A stretch of 9,894 nucleotides of DNA, taken from NCBI GenBank assembly GCA_910585605.1, contig CAJUFL010000072.1:5730-15623 (forward strand), given 5' to 3'. The notes below the pieces were generated by a model. It saw only the letters and a list, made by a program, of their open reading frames with translations, had not been told where the DNA came from and ran no database searches. Made by a program: the position numbers and the translations under genes. Shown here in pieces: positions 6,892 through 9,894 of this stretch (the first letter of the stretch is position 1; every line of letters starts with the position of its first letter). Source of the DNA: an uncultured Lachnospiraceae bacterium. GTDB lineage: Bacteria; Bacillota; Clostridia; Lachnospirales; Lachnospiraceae.

Positions 6892-8166
6892 TTAATCTTT
6901 CATTACATCTGCCGTATGCTCTACATAAAGCTGCTGAATTGCTTGAATAGAACCAAGACCTTCAATCTGCGCATCCACGCTTTCAAAATTTCCAGAAGCC
7001 TTGAACATGCTAATCCATGAATCCTCATCTTCTCCTGCCATGTCATTATTGGCATGGTCTCCTGCAACAACCATCAACGGACGAAGGATTACCTTTGTAT
7101 AACCCGCCTGTTTCACAGCATCTATCACCGCTTCGCAAGATGTTTCTTCCGGTTCCCCTTCCACTGTTCCGATAAATGCATTGACACAGCCAATGTCTGT
7201 CATTTGTGTCTGCATCTGACTGTAACTTACCTTTGCTGCATGGGAAGTGCCATGTCCCAGAAATACGAACGCTGTCCCATCCTCCTGCGCTTCTGCCAAA
7301 CTCCCAAAACCTGCGTCCGCCACAGCTTCCGCAAGGATTGCTTCCGCTACCGCTGCTTTGTCCTCATTGACAACAGATGCATCCGCACCGACCTCGCCAA
7401 GAAGCGGCTCTGCAATCTTTACTGTTTCAAACTGATCTCTATATACTTCAACTGTCTCCATCAGTTCATCATACTCTGCCCCATGCATCAGATGAGTAGG
7501 CTGTACCACTAAATTCTTTACTCCGTTTCCTACTGCACGTTCCAATGCCTGATCCATATTGTCAATGAACTCTCCGTCTCTCGCCTGCACATGGTTGATA
7601 ATAATCTGCGCCGTAAAAGCCCTTCTTACAGACCAGTCAGGATTTGCTGTCTGTATTGCATCCTCTATTCCTTTGATATCTGCAACACGGCTGTCATTAA
7701 AAGAAGTCCCGAAACTGACTACCAGAATTTCATTTTCTCCGATATCGTCCTGATTTCTCGGATTGTCTTTGGAAGCGTCGCCTGTATCCCTGCCAAAATA
7801 ATCAGGATCGGCTTCTTCCCCTTCCACCAGTTCTTTCTGGGCATCCGTCAGCGCATCCCATGCCGCTTTTGCCTGAGCGCACTGCGCATCAGTGTCTTCT
7901 GTTCTCTTTTGTACATAGATTGCATCAATCAATGCTGCAACTTCATCTGCTGCTGCCTGATCAGAAACAACGTCATCCCCTGTCTCCGATTCATCCGCCT
8001 GATTTTGGCTGTCATTCTCTTCTGCCGATTCTGCACTCTTTGTATCTCCCTCCTCTGACTGTACGGTATTTTCCGCCGATGCCGGGGCATCTTTTGAACA
8101 ACCTGCCAGCACCAGTGAGCAGGTCATAACACCAGTTAATAAAACAGCTACTAATTTCTTTTTCAT
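6892..8166 (-). CDS. cbiK: CbiK-type cobaltochelatase carried on an exported lipoprotein
   Basis: CbiK inserts Co2+ into sirohydrochlorin in the anaerobic B12 pathway. The catalytic domain occupies about 145-420 and keeps the expected metal-site residues: Glu231 in HGAEYDEL, His305 in LGHGTSHAA and His371 in VAGDHANND (compare Glu89, His145 and His207 of Salmonella CbiK), plus the LVVSFGTSF start and TVEGEP. Unlike the cytoplasmic enzyme (about 264 residues), this 424-residue protein begins with a signal peptide and lipobox LAGC (Cys23), an acidic linker, and a helical segment with DALTDAQKELV (104-114), a motif I associate with Firmicute surface proteins. It therefore should sit outside the membrane. 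The known parallel is the periplasmic CbiK of Desulfovibrio. GAGGAG lies only 3 bases before the ATG, a short spacing. First gene after the riboswitch leader. Confidence 0.95.
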   Translation of the reverse strand: MKKKLVAVLLTGVMTCSLVLAGCSKDAPASAENTVQSEEGDTKSAESAEENDSQNQADESETGDDVVSDQAAADEVAALIDAIYVQKRTEDTDAQCAQAKAAWDALTDAQKELVEGEEADPDYFGRDTGDASKDNPRNQDDIGENEILVVSFGTSFNDSRVADIKGIEDAIQTANPDWSVRRAFTAQIIINHVQARDGEFIDNMDQALERAVGNGVKNLVVQPTHLMHGAEYDELMETVEVYRDQFETVKIAEPLLGEVGADASVVNEDKAAVAEAILAEAVADAGFGSLAEAQEDGTAFVFLGHGTSHAAKVSYSQMQTQMTDIGCVNAFIGTVEGEPEETSCEAVIDAVKQAGYTKVILRPLMVVAGDHANNDMAGEDEDSWISMFKASGNFESVDAQIEGLGSIQAIQQLYVEHTADVMKD

Positions 8167-8226
8167 TTTCTCCTCGCTTCCTTCCCTGTCCTGTCGCTCT
8201 ACAGGGATATTATTTTAAATTTTAAT
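8167..8226 (-). other. cbiK-proximal 5' leader
   Basis: Sixty bases between the second palindrome and the cbiK start. They hold an AT-rich stretch (ATTAAAATTTAAAATAAT), a short self-complementary stretch in which CCCTGT can pair with a downstream ACAGGG or, internally, with ACAGG, and then the purine-rich ribosome binding region GGAAGCGAGGAG. The stem does not cover the ribosome binding site. No separate cbiK promoter is convincing here. Confidence 0.5.
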
Positions 8227-8257
8227 CGAGTAGGGAAGATTCATCTTCCCCTACTCG
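8227..8257 (-). repeat. Palindrome, CGAGTAGGGGAAGAT / ATCTTCCCTACTCG
   Basis: A near-perfect inverted repeat, about 14 bp with one bulged G and a tiny loop. On the transcribed strand it is followed by ATTAAAATTTAAAATAAT, which is AT-rich but lacks a proper U-tract, so it is at best a weak terminator. It is much more GC-rich than the surrounding leader. Confidence 0.75.
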
Positions 8258-8312
8258 CCGCGTGGGGCGCACGTTGCGCAAGCAACAATTTCATCTGTGC
8301 GCCCCTGCGCAT
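8241..8312 (-). CDS. Possible 23-residue leader peptide ORF
   Basis: A short ORF, ATG at 8312-8310 to TGA at 8243-8241, beginning MRRGAQMKLLLAQR and ending in a basic tail. A perfect GGAGG lies 8 bases upstream of its ATG, inside the 3' arm of the riboswitch terminator, so it can be read only if that hairpin is open. It ends 74 bases before cbiK. The coding stretch coincides with two GC-rich palindromes, so the ORF may be a by-product of a repeat element; no family is recognised and expression is unproven. Confidence 0.3.
   Translation of the reverse strand: MRRGAQMKLLLAQRAPHAASRGR
8264..8305 (-). repeat. GC-rich nested palindrome
   Basis: GGGGCGCAC at one end pairs perfectly with GTGCGCCCC at the other (9 bp; plus-strand arms 8264-8272 and 8297-8305), enclosing a second hairpin GTTGC-loop-GCAAC (8273-8286). 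Together with the palindrome at 8227-8257 it makes a compact GC-rich block in an otherwise AT-rich leader, which is typical of dispersed palindromic intergenic repeats, though no second copy is present in this window. Confidence 0.75.
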
Positions 8313-8350
8313 AAAAAAATCCTCCACCATAATAACTACGGTAAAGGATT
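8312..8350 (-). terminator. Rho-independent terminator in the riboswitch expression platform
   Basis: AATCCTTTACC pairs with GGTGGAGGATT (11 bp with two G-U pairs; up to three more pairs close the loop), followed at once by a run of seven or more T on the transcribed strand. It lies between the cobalamin aptamer and cbiK on the same strand, as expected for premature termination when AdoCbl is bound. Its 3' arm also contains GGAGG. Confidence 0.85.
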
Positions 8351-8365
8351 CATACACAAAATAAG

Positions 8366-8377
8366 CCTGCCAAATGC
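8366..8377 (-). promoter_or_regulatory. Candidate anti-aptamer switch segment
   Basis: GCATTTGGCAGG here is complementary to CCTGCCTGAATGC (8478-8466), which is the 3' conserved box and P1 strand of the aptamer: eleven Watson-Crick pairs plus one G-U with one bulged base. This helix and the folded aptamer cannot coexist. The 88 bases enclosed contain the L13 hairpin. Confidence 0.55.
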
Positions 8378-8413
8378 ACTAAAATAAACAATCTTCCATC
8401 GTGCTTTCTGCAA

Positions 8414-8449
8414 GTTCAAAACGTACAACCAGTTACTCGTGGTTTGAAA
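8414..8449 (-). promoter_or_regulatory. L13 hairpin of the cobalamin riboswitch (kissing-loop partner)
   Basis: AACCA/TGGTT close a loop containing CGAGT, with weak outer pairing TTCA/TGAA. The transcript segment ACGAGT (8440-8435) is exactly complementary to ACTCGT (8580-8575) within the aptamer's L5 region, reproducing the L5-L13 kissing interaction known for class-I cobalamin riboswitches. Confidence 0.75.
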
Positions 8450-8471
8450 CAAATGTTTCTGTACAGCATTC

Positions 8472-8656
8472 AGGCAGGTCTCCCGGCTTATAGATCATCA
8501 CATCAGCCGTCTTCCCAGGAAAGGATTTATTTAATTCCCAGTGACATATCGGCTTCTACTCCCTAATTACGGTGACGAGTTCGTACAGGATTTGCACCTG
8601 TTTCCCTTTTCACCAAAACCAATGCTCATTTCCCGCATTGTTCTGACACCTGTATA
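8472..8656 (-). promoter_or_regulatory. Adenosylcobalamin riboswitch aptamer
   Basis: All main sequence signatures of the cobalamin riboswitch occur in order on the minus strand: the CAGGTG P1 start near 8653, AAAGGGAAACAGGTGCAAATCC (8610-8587, interrupted motif GGGAA..GGTG.AA.TCC), GTCACTGG (8545-8538, family GCCACTG), GGGAAGACGG, and the 3' box AAGCCGGGAGACCTGCC (8489-8473). Complementary L5 and L13 loops support a class-I, AdoCbl-sensing type. It should reduce expression of the cbiK-to-cobU operon when AdoCbl is plentiful, probably through the terminator about 120 bases downstream. Confidence 0.96.
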
Positions 8657-8676
8657 CTATTTATTCAATTGTACAA

Positions 8677-8705
8677 GGTATAACACATTTTTTCCCTAAT
8701 GTCAA
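8677..8705 (-). promoter_or_regulatory. Sigma-A-type promoter of the B12 operon
   Basis: A perfect -35 TTGACA (8705-8700), a 17-base spacer and a -10 TATACC (8682-8677) preceded by TG one base upstream, giving an extended -10. The expected start of transcription is near 8670, just upstream of the aptamer, so the riboswitch is transcribed from its first nucleotides. Confidence 0.8.
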
Positions 8706-8740
8706 TAACTGCAAATCAAATTTTTGTTACCTAAAACTTG

Positions 8741-9433
8741 TTAGAACAATCCGAAAATTTGTCCATATCCATAAGTCAACTGCATATCGGTCATGACTGG
8801 CACTCGTTTCCATGCCAAGCTGCCTTCTGCCATTCTGCCTGAACAATTAAGATTGCTACAGTCAACGCAAATGCCTCTACACCTGACCTTATCATCCCGC
8901 GTAAGTTCTGCAATAAATGCAACACTCTTTTTCGGCAGCATACAAAAAGCTGAATTACAGGTAATCAGCGGCGTAAGCGTTTTTAACAGCTCTGGCAGCA
9001 TCTCCAAAGGAAAATCTTCCTCACTTCCAAGAAAATGATATTTCGCAACATGCCAGTCCGTATTTTTCTGAATATAGCAGTTATAAGCGGCATATCCCTG
9101 CAATAGAAATTCGCCTGCCAGTACCTCAATCATATAGCTATGTGACAACATTTTTCTTTCACTATATCTTTCCTGTAAACAATCTATACCGTTACCTAAA
9201 GACATAACAACTTGCTCATATATCACGCTGTACGATTCACTTTGATGCTTATTTTTCCCAGAATATACGCTTTTCTCCCAAAAGGCTTCTTCACGCATCA
9301 ATGGCAGCATTTCTTCAGCCACTGCTTGAAATTCATGTATTTGTGTTTCATCGTAATGGAATTTTTTGCGTACTTCCTCTAAAAAAGTAGGTGACAAAAA
9401 TTTATCCAATACATTCGGAAAAAACGCTGCCAT
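8741..9433 (-). CDS. Methionine synthase reactivation-domain-like protein with a four-cysteine cluster
   Basis: A 230-residue soluble protein without signal peptide or membrane segment. The segment from about 127 to 200 has the layout of stand-alone MetH activation-domain proteins of Clostridia: a segment with DFPLEMLPELLKTL, then MLPKKSVAFI (165-174), then Cys185, Cys189, Cys192 and Cys197 in C-x3-C-x2-C-x4-C, followed by GR. The hallmark RxSPGYGD motif of MetH activation domains is not intact (KYHFLGSEEDFP stands in its place), so SAM binding is doubtful and assignment is only likely. The cysteines may bind a metal or Fe-S cluster. Start at 9433 is firm: AGGAGG with a 7-base spacer. It lies directly upstream of the B12 riboswitch promoter, fitting a B12-related role, but has its own promoter and is not under the riboswitch. 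Confidence 0.6.
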   Translation of the reverse strand: MAAFFPNVLDKFLSPTFLEEVRKKFHYDETQIHEFQAVAEEMLPLMREEAFWEKSVYSGKNKHQSESYSVIYEQVVMSLGNGIDCLQERYSERKMLSHSYMIEVLAGEFLLQGYAAYNCYIQKNTDWHVAKYHFLGSEEDFPLEMLPELLKTLTPLITCNSAFCMLPKKSVAFIAELTRDDKVRCRGICVDCSNLNCSGRMAEGSLAWKRVPVMTDMQLTYGYGQIFGLF

Positions 9434-9620
9434 TTGATTTCCTCCTAATTTTTTCGTATTTATTTTAAATCTAAATGAAACCCTACGGACACAATAAACA
9501 TAATATTTGAATTATATCATAACCGAACAAATTTTGTATGCCTTTTAAGAAATATCCCCTTCTGATTATTTTTTCTGTGTTTTATGGTCTTTACCCTGAC
9601 TAAAAACAAGTTTTTCTTTG
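9434..9620. other. Intergenic gap of 187 bases
   Basis: AT-rich. It contains the promoter at 9511-9519 for the downstream gene. Near the upstream gene's stop, AAAAAC-TT-GTTTTT (9602-9615) could form a small AT-only hairpin, too weak to call a terminator. I see no attachment site, inverted repeat pair or RNA gene here. Confidence 0.6.
9511..9519 (-). promoter_or_regulatory. Extended -10 promoter (TGATATAAT)
   Basis: A perfect TATAAT (9516-9511) preceded by TG and one base on the minus strand. The -35 position (ATACAA) is poor, as is common for extended -10 promoters. Transcription would start near 9504, leaving a leader of about 70 bases before the 230-residue gene. Confidence 0.55.
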
Positions 9621-9894
9621 CTACCTCGCCCCTTTATCCTTTTGCCTTGCCTGATGCTCTCGTCTGCTTTCCCTTTCTTTTACCTCATGCTGTTTCTGTC
9701 TAAGCCGTTCTTTTATGCTCATGATATCGTTTGCTTTTTCTCCGTGAATTTTCTCATACTCCGCACGAGCTGCCTGATACTCAAGATTCTCTCTCTTTGA
9801 TGCATCAAATTCCCTATAGAATGCCTGAACAGAGTCAAAGTTATATTCTTTCACGATGGATGAAAGCCGCTTTTTCATATTGGCAATCTGGTTG
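9621..9894 (-). CDS. C-terminal end of a gene entering from beyond the window, mobilisation-protein-like
   Basis: The frame is open to the window edge (NQIANMKKRL... reading inward), and the ATG at 9878 has no ribosome binding site, so this is the 3' part of a longer gene, stop TAG at 9623-9621. The visible 90 or so residues include IVKEYNFDSVQAFYREF and a strongly charged coiled-coil tail with RLRQKQHEVKERESRR and a lysine/arginine-rich end. The style resembles the C-termini of relaxase or mobilisation-associated proteins of Firmicute mobile elements; this is recollection of family style, not a motif-level proof, since any catalytic domain lies outside the window. It is in the same direction as the B12 genes but separated from them by its own gap and a new promoter. 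Confidence 0.6.
   Translation of the reverse strand, partial: NQIANMKKRLSSIVKEYNFDSVQAFYREFDASKRENLEYQAARAEYEKIHGEKANDIMSIKERLRQKQHEVKERESRREHQARQKDKGAR

Noticed and set aside
7054..8058. Long open frames on the plus strand opposite cbiK (up to 155 codons)
   Set aside because: They lie antisense to a gene with intact catalytic motifs, lack ribosome binding sites, and give cysteine- and isoleucine-rich translations typical of shadow frames.
8717..8757. Inverted repeat CAAATTTT/AAAATTTG as terminator of the 230-residue gene
   Set aside because: AT-only stem with a long loop and no U-tract after it; no convincing terminator lies between this gene and the riboswitch promoter.
9621..9878. A complete 85-residue gene starting at 9878
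   Set aside because: No ribosome binding site before this ATG and the frame stays open to the window edge, so it is read as the end of a longer gene.
1..9894. CRISPR arrays, tRNA or rRNA genes, insertion sequence ends
   Set aside because: No regularly spaced repeats, no cloverleaf-like segments or rRNA signatures, and no transposase or paired terminal repeats were seen on either strand.

Overview
The window reads as one strand of a cobalamin (vitamin B12) locus from a low-GC, anaerobic Gram-positive bacterium. Protein style, lipobox signal peptides, AGGAGG-type ribosome binding sites and the family variants seen all suggest a gut Clostridia/Lachnospiraceae-like genome; this is inference, since no marker gene is present. 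Every supported gene is on the minus strand, so transcription runs from high to low coordinates.

Layout in transcription order: (1) 9894-9621, the 3' end of a gene entering from outside the window, a lysine/arginine/glutamate-rich tail that resembles the C-terminus of mobilisation proteins. (2) 9620-9434, an AT-rich gap with an extended -10 promoter. (3) 9433-8741, a 230-residue protein resembling the reactivation domain of B12-dependent methionine synthase, with a four-cysteine cluster. (4) 8740-8167, a long regulatory leader: a good promoter, a clear cobalamin riboswitch aptamer (about 8656-8472), its L13 hairpin, a rho-independent terminator (8350-8312), then a GC-rich double palindrome that coincides with a possible 23-codon leader ORF. 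(5) 8166 to 1, a tightly packed operon: a secreted, lipid-anchored CbiK-type cobaltochelatase; a two-domain acidic lipoprotein; a FecB/BtuF-type binding lipoprotein; a FecCD/BtuC-type permease; a FecE/BtuD-type ATPase; cobQ (cobyric acid synthase); cobT; and the first 88 codons of cobU, cut by the window edge.

How it works together: AdoCbl binding to the riboswitch should turn the whole operon down. The distal genes convert cobyrinate diamide to cobyric acid (CobQ), activate the lower ligand (CobT) and activate cobinamide (CobU). The middle genes import a chelate, probably a corrinoid but possibly heme, an iron chelate or a cobalt complex. The most unusual part is the head of the operon: a chelatase with all its metal ligands but an export signal, next to a repeat-containing lipoprotein of unknown ligand and a complete importer, suggesting a cell-surface metal/tetrapyrrole handling module linked to B12 assembly. 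Two strong hairpins within the operon (5900-5931 and 3637-3696) may set different expression levels for its parts.
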